DNA of 64,000 nt from Apis mellifera (Eukaryota > Arthropoda > Insecta > Hymenoptera > Apidae), in assembly GCF_003254395.2 (NCBI RefSeq), contig NC_037647.1:3698350-3762349 (forward strand), written 5' to 3'. Below are positions 1 to 10,910 of this stretch, one piece after another; within the stretch, counting starts at the first letter, position 1, and each line of letters starts with the position of its first letter. Made by a program: the position numbers and the translations under genes. The notes under the pieces were generated by a model that saw nothing but the letters and a program-made list of their open reading frames with translations, made no database searches and was not told where the DNA came from.

Positions 1-194
1 TCGCCTCGGCGCCGAGGCCGGACACCCCACGCGCTCTCGGGGTAGTTTTCACCCCTGTGGTGGGGGTAACGCCGATCCCCCTCTCTCTGTCCTACCTCGC
101 TGCCCGTGCACGCTGCCTCTCGCTCGCGCGCCGACTCTCTCTCCCTCCATCTCTCTCTTTCCCTCTTTCTCTCTTGGTCGGCATCTGTTCGCTC

Positions 195-228
<34 letters not shown>

Positions 229-300
229 TCCTCCTTCTCTCTTCCTCTCTCGCTCCGTCCCTCTCTAGGCGTGCAGTTACACGCGCGCGGGATAGACTAG
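1..300. other. CpG- and pyrimidine-rich block, possible promoter-proximal DNA
   Basis: The block opens with a 16-nt perfect palindrome at 3-18 (CCTCGGCGCCGAGG core). It becomes almost pure C/T on the + strand between about 120 and 275. CpG is frequent. In insects such blocks are often promoter-proximal, and pyrimidine runs of this kind (GAGA on the other strand) can bind GAGA-type factors. I see no convincing coding sequence, and the open frames here are strings of Leu and Ser from CT repeats. Confidence 0.5.
133..253. repeat. CT microsatellite and pyrimidine tract
   Basis: An uninterrupted (CT)n run of about 29 nt at 197-225 is embedded in a 120-nt C/T tract. It is an ordinary simple repeat, probably length-polymorphic. 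Confidence 0.9.
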
Positions 301-345
301 TGTGTATATAACTGGTGCGCGCGAGTCTTCTCTCTGTCCCACCGC
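301..345 (+). promoter_or_regulatory. Possible core promoter with TATA-like box
   Basis: TATATAA at 305-311 lies at the edge between the pyrimidine tract and a GC-rich block. A start site would fall near 334-342. There is no clear arthropod initiator (TCAGT) at that spacing, so the call rests on the box and the GC-rich downstream context only. It could be chance, since TATATA strings are common in this window. Confidence 0.2.
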
Positions 346-604
346 GACGAGACCGCTCCTTCTCGAGAGCGCGTTCCCGTTCCCCTCTGTGTCCGCCGCG
401 AGAGATCGTTCGTCTCTGTCTGGGACAGGGGGGCCGCGAGGTCTCTCGAGCGGACGGACCCGACAGTTTCGCGACGGTACGCGGGATCCTCGCGCGGCTA
501 CGCGCCGTTTCAGGGTGGATGACGAGTATTTTTTTCTTCTTCCGCCCCCCCCTTCGCTTCCTTCCTTCCTTCGACGCGGTTCTTTTTATTTTCTCCGCTT
601 TTCG
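336..604 (+). other. Candidate non-coding first exon ending at a GTGAGA donor
   Basis: GC- and CpG-rich sequence downstream of the TATA-like box ends at TTCG|GTGAGA, with GT at 605-606, a reasonable 5' splice site. Composition drops sharply to AT-rich immediately after the donor, as at exon-intron edges. Frames are open but biased (Arg, Ser, Pro) and start in low-complexity sequence, so I read it as possible 5'UTR. No partner acceptor can be assigned. Confidence 0.2.
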
Positions 605-994
605 GTGAGAGGGGAGGGAAGGGTTATTGGGTTAAGGTTCGTTTCGGACACGTTGAGAGATGGAATTATTAGAAGTATATATGGAGAGAGATATATGTAT
701 ATATTTTTTTTAATTAGTTAGGTTAGGGGGTCGAAGTAATATTCATCTGTTGATTCGCACGTGTAAGGTGTATTGTTATATTTATACATACGGTTTTGTT
801 GGAAGCGATTACGAGTATTATGAAGTTCGTTTCTTCGATTTCTTTCCGTGAAATTAGATATAGATATATTAAATTTAAATTCTATGATATGTATCGATAT
901 ATCGGATGGTATATAAAGGAAGGGGATTCTTCTGGAATTTGAAAATGAATTTTCAGTTTTATTTTTAATCTGTACAATATGTTAAGTAATGTTC

Positions 995-1023
995 TTATAT
1001 ATACATGTGTATATATATATATG
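995..1023. repeat. TA-type microsatellite
   Basis: Alternating TA with one ACATGTG interruption. It is self-complementary and can extrude a hairpin. Confidence 0.8.
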
Positions 1024-1260
1024 TACAAATATTGATATTGATACGTGATACATTTATGTGAGTGCCATCACTCGAAAATATTATTTGCTTAATCACACGT
1101 AAGCAATACGATGGTGATACGGTAAATTTAAAATTGTACGCGTTATTAAATAAAATTAAAATTAATATTACTACCATTTGATGACGAAAATGATTATTAA
1201 TATTACAGTGTCAAACTGAAAATTCGAAAATTCGTTTAATAATAAAGATTCCACTAAAAA

Positions 1261-1299
1261 AAAAAGTCATCATTCTATTAGAAAGAACGATGACTTTTT
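1261..1299. other. Short strong hairpin
   Basis: An 11-bp perfect stem (AAAAAGTCATC with GATGACTTTTT), then one A-C mismatch, a further 4-bp stem and a 7-nt loop. At 39 nt it is too short for a microRNA precursor. The U-run on the 3' side would suit RNA polymerase III termination, but no upstream A or B box is evident. Confidence 0.5.
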
Positions 1300-1430
1300 C
1301 CGCATCGATAACTCGATAAGTGGAAACTTTTTTTTTGCGAAAAATGAATTTTCGTCGAGCGTCGAAGTAGAATTTGAAATCGTTAATATAACTTTTCGTC
1401 GCATGGAAAAAGTTGTAAATACCGCGAATT

Positions 1431-2740
1431 AACAATTTACTCTTCGGGTTTTCCTCCATTATTCCGTTTTGCTCTTCTTCGTCCGTGCGTTTGTTTTGAA
1501 GACTCTTGTTGGTCGGGTAAATTGGATGGAGCAACCGGGGAAGACGGTTTCGGAAATTTCTTGGCCGGCCGTTAGTCGCCGAGGAAACGATGCGATTAAC
1601 ACTGGCCAGGCGTTTAAATTACCAGAGTAATTTCCACGCGTGTTAATGCCGAGTTGGAGCGGCGCCAGCCTTTTGTTGACGATCGGTGTCACATTTGTTA
1701 TACTCGCGTTACTCGTACCTCGTGCTAAATTTCCACGCCAAGATTTCGAGAAGATCCCTCTTCTGACGGTCATCGCATATATCTCCTTTTAATCGAATTT
1801 CTCATTTTATTCCCCTTCTCGCCTCCCGTTGGAAACTGTTGGCCGCTTTTGTGCAACAGTTGGACCTCGATACAACAAACTGATTTTCACCGTTGCATTA
1901 TAGAACGGGTTTGAAAAGTTTCGAAACCCGTGGAAGGTTTGGTAGATTTGTTTCCGACTTTGAATTAAATATATCGAACAGTGACTTCGATACTCGATGA
2001 TGGAATGAAGAAAACACATCGATATTTTAATACATTATTCTTCTTCCTCTTCCACTTTGGAGTATCAACTACCGATACAATATTCTTGGATGGATTTTTC
2101 AGAAGAAAATCAACTCTGAATCAATAGAATTCGACAGATTTGACGGACGATATCCTACAAAATCAATAGCTAGAAAATATTTAATTTCATATAAGCCACA
2201 AAAAAGGCATCATTGTAATTAATTAATAACTTGGGGAAAAAGAAACTCCCGGATTCAAATTTCATAAACGTCGTTTCATAAACTTAATCCATCAAAAAAT
2301 CACGGGAGCAGCGTGGAAGGATCATCGTTTCACGCGGGAAACAATGACGATCCGCTCGTAACCATCGGTCGTTCCTGGCCGCGATTACCGATGCGCTGGC
2401 TGGCCCCCTTCGAACTTGCCGTAAACGACGTATGTACGCGTCGAATCGCAGAGAAAGTGGAGTAGACGAGTGGGTACGCAACGAGGTACCTGCTCTCTCA
2501 CATTAATTATTCCGTGACTAAACCCTTCATCCGCGGTGGGATCGATACCCGCGACGCGGATCTTTCGACGGGATTATTCGTCCGAGGATCGAGATCCTGC
2601 GGCGGAAAGACAGTGCGGAGAAGGACGGGGCGAGTTGGCTGTGCCGAGGGCGGGAGAGGGACGGAGCTAGGCGTTCTGTATTTTAACGGTGAATTGATAA
2701 TCGAAATGGGAGGAAGGTGTACGATGAAATTTTGATCGAC
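1431..2740. other. Mixed-GC non-coding block with dyads
   Basis: Composition is moderate GC with many short dyads. AACTGTTG/CAACAGTT forms an 8-bp stem at 1834-1861. CATCGGT pairs with ACCGATG around 2363-2394. The 104-codon minus-strand frame at 1459-1773 shows no recognisable domain. The texture resembles conserved insect regulatory DNA, though conservation cannot be tested here. Confidence 0.5.
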
Positions 2741-3420
2741 TGATATTATATTAGAATTCAGAAGGATGTAGAATGCTTGATTGAGAGCGTGAATTATTTA
2801 ACGCTTTTTACGATGCTTTTTCGTTATTTCATAACCTTTTTTCATATCGAAAAAATCGCGTTTTAGGTTAGTATTATATATGGGATGGGATTTTTTCGAT
2901 TCCAATTATTATTGAGTTTAATTAATTGTTACGTAACGTATAAGTACACGTAATTGTATAAGTAGTCTTTTACGTTGTATTACATATTATGCAAAAATGT
3001 TTTAAAATTATTATGGAATGCAAAAATATATTGAACGTTATCCCAACGTATATATTATAATAATAAATTCCGCGTAATATAACATGTATAAAATTCCAAG
3101 TATACATCTATCCGTAGTTTAAACACAATTATCAAAGATCAACATTCTCTTGCCTCTAATATTCAAACTCTGCTATAAGTAAACAAATGGCAGCATTCAT
3201 CAATGACAAAATACATTTTTCTCGATTTTTCAAATATCGTTTCACAAAGATCTGTGTGTTTCAACATGTTAATATCCTTTTAATTGCAAAAATCTCGACA
3301 ATTTTTTCTCTGGTGAAAAAATACCAACGCAACGGTTCGAGGCAGTGTTTCGCTCATAGCGTTGCGCCCTTTAATTTCGTGAAAGATTTTCGACTCGAAA
3401 AGAGGGCAGGGCAATGAACG
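2741..3420. other. AT-rich non-coding stretch
   Basis: Low-complexity AT-rich sequence with no repeat unit, no ORF of interest and no strong dyad. GC rises from about 3330 towards the palindrome cluster. Confidence 0.65.
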
Positions 3421-3443
3421 TCGACGTTTCCCAGGCTTGGGGT

Positions 3444-3582
3444 CTGTCCTAAGGGACAGCGAAGGATCTGAAGTGACTTTTAACTAACCCGAGAAATTAT
3501 CTGTTGTGGCTCCTGCGACACAGGAGTCTGGAGTCCTGGACAGTGTCCCAGAAACATGGACCTGTCCGAGATATCTCGGACA
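3444..3582. promoter_or_regulatory. Cluster of GTCC/GGAC inverted repeats
   Basis: Four dyads lie within 140 bp: CTGTCC..GGACAG at 3444-3459, CTCCTG..CAGGAG at 3510-3526, GGAC..GTCC at 3538-3548, and a 20-nt perfect palindrome centred on GAGATATCTC at 3563-3582. They share the GTCC/GGAC core. This could be a multi-site binding element for a dimeric factor, or a structured RNA on either strand. No known family is recognised. Confidence 0.45.
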
Positions 3583-3589
3583 ATCAGTG

Positions 3590-4500
3590 TTTGGGCGCAC
3601 TTCTTGAATCTCGAACCTCGTATTCTTCCACATCCCATTTTCCACAACAAATTCTCGCTCTCGTTAAAAACCTTTCGTTCCTTTCCACGAAAATATCCAC
3701 CAATCAATCAATACCAATCACATCTGGAAATCAATCCACGATCCACTATATACCGAGCAACATACCGCGATGCTATCATAAATTTCCCGCATATTGCACC
3801 ACTTCCTGTGCCCCGAGACACCGTTTTCTCACCCAACAAATCCCAAAAGTCATCCTCCTACAACGTTCCGCCATTAAAATCCAAACTCTCCTCTTAAACA
3901 TGGACTTTCACGCAGGAAGATGTAAAACCGCGTGTCCGGTTAATTTCCTTTTCTTCTTCCCCTCTCCTCGAACAATCTCTTCATCGAACGGTCGACGTTT
4001 TCGGGGGGGGAGGGGGGGCAGCGCGTAAAATTTGTAAAATGTGGACGAGTTTATATAGAAGTTATGTCGGCTATTCGTTTTCCGACTTGTTCGCTTCTCT
4101 TCGTATTTATTGCAGTGCCAGATAGATCGTATCGTCCTCTGTTCGGAATGCATAAGTTATCAAGCCTGTTTATTACGGACGTGCACGCTATATAGGCGAG
4201 CAGAAACGAGGAGAAATTCCAAGTGCATCTTCGCTCGCGTGTGTTTTATCCCTAGAAAACGCAGCGATCCGTTGACCCGTGTGAAACTCCCACATTCATT
4301 ACCGCGTGGGGCACCGTGTGTTTCAAACGTCCGCAGGTTCAGACGATTTTTCCGCCGCCGTCTTAACCCGTGGGTTTCTACGACTCTCCGGCACAGGAAG
4401 AGAGTCTTATACGGTCACTCCGCCTATGACGCTTCCTAGCGTCCGTTACCGCGTTTCCATGCGCATGTTTTCGCGTGTATGCTGATTGAAATGTTTCGTT
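3590..4500. other. G-poor tract followed by CpG-rich block
   Basis: From about 3600 to 3900 the + strand is strikingly poor in G, which makes the 174-codon frame at 3504-4028 possible by composition alone. From 3900 CpG rises. A 7-bp hairpin (GACTCTC..GAGAGTC) sits at 4382-4406 and AACCCGTGGGTT near 4366. No gene is recognised. Confidence 0.55.
4003..4018. repeat. G-run (G8-A-G7)
   Basis: Two adjacent G runs separated by one A on the + strand. It may adopt quadruplex-like structures between strands, but there are too few separate G tracts for a classical intramolecular quadruplex. Confidence 0.85.
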
Positions 4501-6700
4501 GGGTTAGTTCTTTGATTATTAATCGTGTAAATCGTTGCATAATAGAGAGGGATACTTTGTGAAGGAATTATATATTTGATTAACAAGTACGTGTATAATT
4601 ATTTATAATATTTTTTGATTGTTAGATAGGCTAATTGTTTAAAAGGAATGATCTCGTCGAAAAATAAAATTGTCTAATATTATAGAAGTAAAGAGATTTC
4701 TTTTTTTATTCTCTAAAAAGAGGGGAAAAATTCTGAATTTAAGTTTGAAGAAATTATATGAGCGCACGGTTGTTTGAAAAAGAGACAGAAATTTCTCTCG
4801 TTAGCGAAAATAATTCTTTATTAGGATAGAATGGTTTTGATTCTGAATTAGTAGCAAGTTTGAAGCGCGTGAACAGGTAGAGAGGTAAGAAATGGATGCA
4901 CGCTGTAATTAAAGCTGAGGGAAACCGGGGAATCGCTCGGTCTTTGACCTGTAGAAAGAGTTTAGATTTCAGGAGGAGCGAGGTAAAAGTATGTATAACT
5001 ACCGATGAGGATGAATATCTTGGAAATTGATCGAGCAAAATATATTTCCATGTCGTGCAACATTGTTGTCTAAAAGTATCATAAATATCGCGAATTCGGT
5101 TTGTAATATTTAATAAGCGATTTACTGTAAACGTTGACCCTAAGGCATAGTGCCTTATTCCTTTTTTTAAAACAAGTAATGGCAATAAAGTAAATTTGGG
5201 GCCATGTTATTTCCTTCTTAAATTTTTTTTCTTTTTTTTTTTTAAATATTTCAAGCTTCTGAAGAAATTCTGAAAAATTTAGAATTCAGAATCATTTATT
5301 TATTTCTATCTAATCGTGCAATAATTTTTTCAAATCGATTGAACCATGCTCTTTTAAAGTTTGAAAAATTAAATATGCATTTAAACAATAAATTTTTCCA
5401 ATATTGAAATCGATTTAGTATCTCGGAACAAGTTCAAAGGATTTTTTTTAAACGTGTTTGATCTTGAGAAGATAAGAGTGATAATAAGAAGAAGAAAAAA
5501 AATTGATAACTCGGCAATAAATAATATTATTCTAAGATATTTCGATTGTGCAAAATTGTTTTCTAATTCTTCTTATAATTGGGATACTGCAATAACAAAT
5601 TTCATATTCGTTGTTACACTCGAGTGTAAGAATCTATTCGCTCGATTTCTTTATTTCGTACGTTATACAAGCCTCGAGAGCCGCTTGCGCCATGTGTGGA
5701 CACGTGTGCCATTTAGCAGCACGACCGCCTAGTTAAGTCAAACAGCAGGCTGCGATAACGTGGAATCAAGAATACGTCTCATGATCGCCGTACAATTTAC
5801 AACGTGCAGTAACCCACTTGTAGTCCGCTCCGATTCTCTCTCAATAAAAAAAAAAAAAAAAAAAAGAAGAAAGAAAGAAAGAAAAAAAAAGAATTAGTGG
5901 TCACCGAGCAAATCGAACGAAGCGGTAAAAGATTAAGATTAAGATTTAAATCGCGACGTAGTAGTGTATTAATACCACTTCACAAGCGTGGAAAGGAAAA
6001 TTAATACGCGGTGTAGTTTTTCTTAAAGATGAGATAAATATAATGAAACGATATCTGTGTCTCTATCTTTGTCTAGAGGATTCTGTTATCAATTTTCAAA
6101 TCAAGCGATATGTTTTTAATCTTTTGCAAACATAAAACATTTTTCTAATTTTAATATAAATTTTTTAGAACAATGATTAATAAAATAAGATTTTTGAGAA
6201 TGTCTGGAAAGGAAGAAATTTTTTTTTTTTTTTATTAGCATCTAATTTTATTTAAATTGTATCTAAATATCGGATATATATATATATTCAACTAGACTTA
6301 TTCAATTTCACTTTTTGCGTTATTCCAATTATATCCTTTAAATATAATAATTAAATAATTTAGGAAAATCGATATCAGATGAAGAATTCGGTCAAATATA
6401 ATTGAAACTCGACTCTGGTTGGCCAAAAATAGTATATCGATTTCACGATTATCTTAATTTTATTTTCTTTGGTCGAAAATTATCAAATCTATTGCGCGTA
6501 ATGCGTCCAATTTCACGAAGAGATTGAGATGAATCGATGATATCGATTTTTATGAATTGTTTATCGATGAACAATGTACAATTTAATTATTTTTCAACAT
6601 TGAATCCAAATATCAATTTCCTTATACAAGTTTCGACAAATTCAACGTAACCAAACAATTCAAATCAATAATTCAATTATTTCCAGGTTTCAGAATAAAA
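4501..6700. other. Long AT-rich non-coding stretch
   Basis: Predominantly AT. A small mixed-GC island at 5651-5830 (with CACGTG at about 5700) interrupts it. A poly-A/AAAG tract lies at 5846-5890 and a poly-T at about 6219-6233. No gene, tRNA-like or exon-like structure is seen. Confidence 0.6.
5846..5890. repeat. Poly-A followed by AAAG repeats
   Basis: A20 runs into GAAG/AAAG units. I looked for a retroposon body or target-site duplication next to it and saw none, so it is treated as a simple repeat. Confidence 0.85.
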
Positions 6701-6873
6701 ACCTCCAACACTTGGATTTCAATCCATCCTCTACACTCATCATTGCACATTATCATGGCGTCTCAAAGCCATTATTCCTCCTCATTCTCCACCAAGAATA
6801 CTCACCAAAACCCCCAAACCTCACGAGCATCAAATCTTCACTTCCGACAGATGCGTTCAAGCTTCTTCTCTTC

Positions 6874-6903
6874 GAGAAAGAGAGAGAAAGAGAAAGAGAG
6901 AAA
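6874..6903. repeat. GA/GAAA microsatellite
   Basis: Interrupted GAGAAAG units over about 30 nt. Simple repeat. Confidence 0.8.
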
Positions 6904-7170
6904 CATACTACATACATAGGATTAAACGTTGGGGTCCTCGCGTTAATTTCGGACACCCGTTACAGGGCGACGAGCGTCCAAAGGGTGAAAAAACGCCGCG
7001 TGGACCATCTTGGTGACGATGCCCGATGCCTCTCTCCCCATCCTTCTCCCTCTCCCTCCCCCTAGCCTAACAACGCATCCTGTTCGGGGTTTTAAAGATT
7101 ATTTTTACTTCGGGACAAAAAAGATCTGTCTGGCGACTCGGCGACGTGCACATGTGCCTCGCTCGACCAA

Positions 7171-7212
7171 GAAGACGACGACGAGGAGGAGGAGGAGGAG
7201 GAGGAGGAGGAC
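7171..7212. repeat. GAC-GAG trinucleotide repeat
   Basis: About three GAC units followed by nine to ten GAG units. Translations give Arg-rich (+) or Leu-rich (-) strings that inflate the open frames here. Confidence 0.9.
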
Positions 7213-8180
7213 GAATGTTTCGGTGAGCTTTTCGTTTCGCCCGCGGTCCAGCTCTCTTCGTGGGAGTTTATCGCTTCTCTCTCGCTTCTTCCCGCCTGGT
7301 ATACGCGCCGTGCATCCTTGTCGTGCGTCCGTCGTAAAACGGACGGGAAAAGAGGGACACGGAGGAACGAAGATAAAAGCGAACTCCGTCCCCAAAGCGG
7401 CTGCGCGTCGCGTTGGTATATCGGTGACCAGAGATGGTCAAGAGGTCGGTTGAAACCGCACTGCAGGCTTCCTGTCTGCCTCTTGTACGTAAGTTGGATA
7501 CGAAATTCTTTCTTAGAGTTGGTTAAAGCAGATAGATGGAGTGTTGCTTTTGAAAGATATGTTTCTTTTCTTTGATGGTAAATAATGAATTGAGAGTAAA
7601 AGTTACGTATCTCGAATGTTGAATCTTTGGTTTAATGTTTTCTTTGATTCTCCATGCTCGATCTTGGTTGTAATCTTTTGCAGGTGCGAAGGGGTTCGGT
7701 GTAGGGGTCAAAGGGGTTCGTCTTCCGGCGCGCTTTGATATCACGCTGGCTTGAGTTTGCTTGGACATCTTTGTCGACACTGGTCTTATTGTGAGATGTA
7801 GTTCCGCTTCTGATAACGTGAGAGAGAGAAAGAGAGAGACGGTGTAGGTACGTCTGTTTCGTGTGCCGTTGGTATGGTTGTTGAAGATTTCTCGTAGAAA
7901 GAAGAGAGAAATTTTTTGGAGAGTAAGAAATTTAGGAATTATACTTAAATTCAACGAGAAGTATACGAATGCTCATAGAAAATCATTTCCATTTTTAAAG
8001 AAATTTTGGAATGAAAGTTCAAATACTTGATTCGAATATTTCAAATACATAATTATCTTATTTGATATAAGAATTTTTATATTTATTTTTTAGCTGTCTT
8101 ATTAAATATAATAAGTATTTCAAAAATTCAGAAGAATATTTGAAATTATTACACAGAAATTTATATCATTCCAAATCGAT

Positions 8181-9270
8181 GTAAAAAAATTCCACGAAGG
8201 ACTATTAACTCGGAAACAGGGATTGGAAAATACATTGACCGCTACGTTCGACCTTTGGCTACGCCAATGCGGCATGTGTGCCCGAGAGGAGCGGAGGCAG
8301 ATACCAAATATAACCATCGGGACAGACCCCTTGCCAAGGGTGTTTGGACCATCCTTCTCGCAAGGGTTAGCCGTGGTCCTGCGTCCGGATAAGCAACGCT
8401 CCTCCTCTCCCCTCGTAACTCCACCAGGCACCAATGATTTTTCTCGGGCAAGGAAAATCGTGACACGACTGGGACCGGCTGATCGTGTCTCTCCCCTCGG
8501 TTTCCAAGATATTTTCGTCGAGATTTTCGTAACCGGCTATTTAAAGGTCGGGTTCCTTAAAATTTGCAGCAGGGCCGATCGTTAATTTACGCTGGAAAGT
8601 TGCAGCTGTTCTATCCTGCGCCACTGTCCTCCTTGTCCTGACTCCTTGTCTTCCGGGGGTCGTTGAACCGTCGAAAAATCTCATTCGAAACTTGGACATC
8701 GTTTCCATCCGACAGGGAGAGGGGAGAGAGAAAAGTTTCCGTGTTTTCCTTGGCACGAAACCTGGCGAAAAATCTTCGAGGACCATTCTACGATTGGATG
8801 ATTAACGTCCTAGACTTATTCGCGAATTATTCGCGACTAATATCGATGATTCATCGATCCTCTGAAACATCCTCTGAAACATTTTCAGGAAATCAGATTT
8901 TTCTTCACGTTAGATGGTTCCAAAAATATTTTTGTTTATTATATATATATATATTCTATATTTTACTGTTATCTGGAATTTCCTTTCATTATTCTTTTAA
9001 CAATTCATACTCTCATAATTTAATCAACTTAGCTGGTAAATTTTAAAAAATCCAGAATACTCAAGAAGGAGAATTACCAAATTCATCGAATTCCGATAAT
9101 CTAAAATTTCCACGAGTTCATCTTCTCCAACCTTTCTTCCTGTTCTCCTCTGTCTTCATTATTCCCCGTCTACCCTTGCGGTCCACTCGACTGTGGATCC
9201 ATCCACATAGGCAGTCAGTCTCGCATTTTTTCCCATGTCCAGCTTCTTATAAAAAAGTTCTCACCCCGGT
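8181..9270. other. Mixed-GC block then AT-rich DNA, several palindromes
   Basis: 8190-8600 has balanced composition with CCCTTGCCAAGGG at 8328-8340. A 17-nt palindrome ATCGATGA-T-TCATCGAT lies at 8842-8858 and TGTGGA..TCCACA at 9192-9207. Two CCTAGG sites flank TCACA at 9279-9295. The block looks regulatory in texture. The 127-codon frame at 8663-9046 runs into AT-rich sequence and is not recognised. Confidence 0.5.
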
Positions 9271-10370
9271 TCACATAGCCTAGGTCACACCTAGGATGTT
9301 GCAGTCAGGGATGGAGGGTGAATCAGGAGGGGTAGGAAGGGGGAAAAAAATATATTTCGTGGCTCCAGGGGTTGGAATCGACTCGCTAGGTGGATTTCTT
9401 CGATCGAAATGCGCGTATACACGAACGTGCGACTTCCGTGATGGGGGGCCTGTTTTTTTTTTCTTATTTTTTTTTTTATACCACGCATGGATCGTGGGGT
9501 TCGACGCGAGGACGACGGAAACACCTTGTGCTGCGTAAAAAAAAAAAAAACGATGGAGGAGGGGGGAGGGGCAGGTCTCGAGGGTGAAAGAAGGGAGGGG
9601 TTTACGGTACCCGGAGTGGCACAGATTCTCCGGCAACGGAACACGCGAGAGAGGTTGAGGTGAGGAGAGAAAAAAGCGAGTATGGTAGGAGGGATGGACG
9701 TGAAGGAGAAGAAGAAAAAAAAAAATTAAAATACCGAAGCTAGGCCGGATGAGATGTTTTCCCTCAGCTTTTTAGGAAAATCTACGCTCGCGAGCCCCCG
9801 TGAGAACCAGCTCCCCGATACCGTTTATTTAGAAACGACCACCTTTTGGGAACCTAACGGTGTTATGGTCTCGCCGGTAGCGGATTTTCTGGAGGAATGG
9901 AGAGTGGTTTATTCGATTTATGGGTTTTTGGTGGTAGTATGGTATTCTTGATTATTGATTTCGAATAAAATTTTTCTTGATTCGTAAAAATTAAGAATTT
10001 ATGCGATATAATATCAATAGTCAATCGACGATCGATAGAAATGTATACGCGCGAAAGGTATATTTATTTCTAAATGGAAAGTGGTACTGTCGTGCGTTAC
10101 ATGATGCAATAGAAAGCGTATTTTCGAAAGAAAATCCTGCGAAAAATTGATATCGATGATCCGAGCATACTTGGATAATTTCAAAATCCATTTTCATCGA
10201 AACGTAGACAGCGGAATATAATGGAAGAAAGCAGAGACAGCATAAACAAAATTTTCATATGATATATATATATAATTTAAAATATTGAAGAAACATGCAA
10301 GAGACGATTGTAAAAATCAATTCTCCGGCGCTTAACGAAATTTTAAAATTCACATCCCCCGGATCCTAAT
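9271..10370. other. G/purine-rich low-complexity block then AT-rich DNA
   Basis: 9300-9600 is G-rich on the + strand with a T-rich tract at 9452-9477 and an A run at 9537-9550. This generates several overlapping but meaningless frames. 9950-10370 is AT-rich with a TA-type microsatellite near 10263. Confidence 0.6.
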
Positions 10371-10910
10371 ACACGCCAACACCCGTAATTTCACAAAGAA
10401 CTACCCTTATCGCCTTATACCCTTCATACCACGGTTATTGAACGATCCAATATTACGTGACTTCCCACCAACGTCCCACGACGACATTCCTCTCTCCCCT
10501 CCTCTTCTTCCCCAGAATCGGGTGGAAGCCACCCGATCGGTTCCCCGTGCGCCCCAAACTGGGACTTAAGCCGTTACCCAAGCTTCTTCTCTCTGGACTC
10601 ATCTCCTCCATTCTATCATTCTTCCATCCACGTCGCTCCTTTTACACGCCTGTACGATATCCTATACGCCGCGCATCCTTCTTCCTTCTCCCCCTCTAAC
10701 CCCTCTTTTGCGGATCCTGCATCTTGGCCGCCCCTTCCGTAGCGGCAGATGGCCGGCCAAGGGGTAAGAAAAAAATCCTAGGGCCCCTGGATGGTAAAAA
10801 AAAAGGAGAAAAAAAGGAGAAAGGAGAGAGAGAGAGAGGGAGAGGGAGAAATTTATAAAAAGCGATCTGGAGAGGAAAAAAAGGGAGGGGTAGGGGCCGG
10901 GGGCGATGGA
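10371..10910. repeat. Pyrimidine-to-purine switch around an inverted repeat
   Basis: The + strand is C/T-rich and G-poor from about 10371 to 10735 and then abruptly A/G-rich from about 10760 to 10900. The switch point carries an 8-bp inverted repeat, CTTGGCCG (10723-10730) and CGGCCAAG (10754-10761), with a 23-nt loop. The whole is an imperfect large inverted repeat of a pyrimidine tract. It could form triplex or cruciform DNA. No gene seen. Confidence 0.5.

Larger units (their letters stand above)
605..1430. other. AT-rich non-coding stretch
   Basis: AT-rich DNA with a TA-type microsatellite near 1000 and a hairpin at 1261-1299 (listed separately). A TATATAAA box sits at 910-917, but the nearest TCAGTT is about 44 nt downstream, too far for a canonical promoter. 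A doubled TTAGG occurs near 716-726, too short to be telomeric. No gene seen. Confidence 0.65.
6701..8180. other. CpG-rich block flanked by AT-rich DNA
   Basis: 6701-6870 is C-rich. 6990-7490 is CpG-dense with a GAC/GAG repeat and ends near TAC|GTAAGT (7490), a good-looking donor with no supported exon. At 7705-7716 GGGTCAAAGGGG resembles a DR1 (HNF4/USP-type) site. 7500-8180 returns to AT-rich. Frames here are Arg- or Leu-rich repeat translations. Confidence 0.5.

Noticed and set aside
716..726. TTAGGTTAGG, the insect telomere unit
   Set aside because: Only two units in an internal AT-rich context, expected by chance.
910..958. TATATAAA plus TCAGTT as a promoter
   Set aside because: Spacing of about 44 nt is too long for a TATA-initiator pair and the context is plain AT-rich DNA.
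3504..4028. 174-codon + frame
   Set aside because: It lies in a G-poor patch where stop codons starting TAG or TGA are rare. No recognisable domain, and it ends in a G-run.
5846..5890. Poly-A tail of a possible retroposon
   Set aside because: No retroposon body, no poly-A signal upstream and no flanking target-site duplication could be identified.
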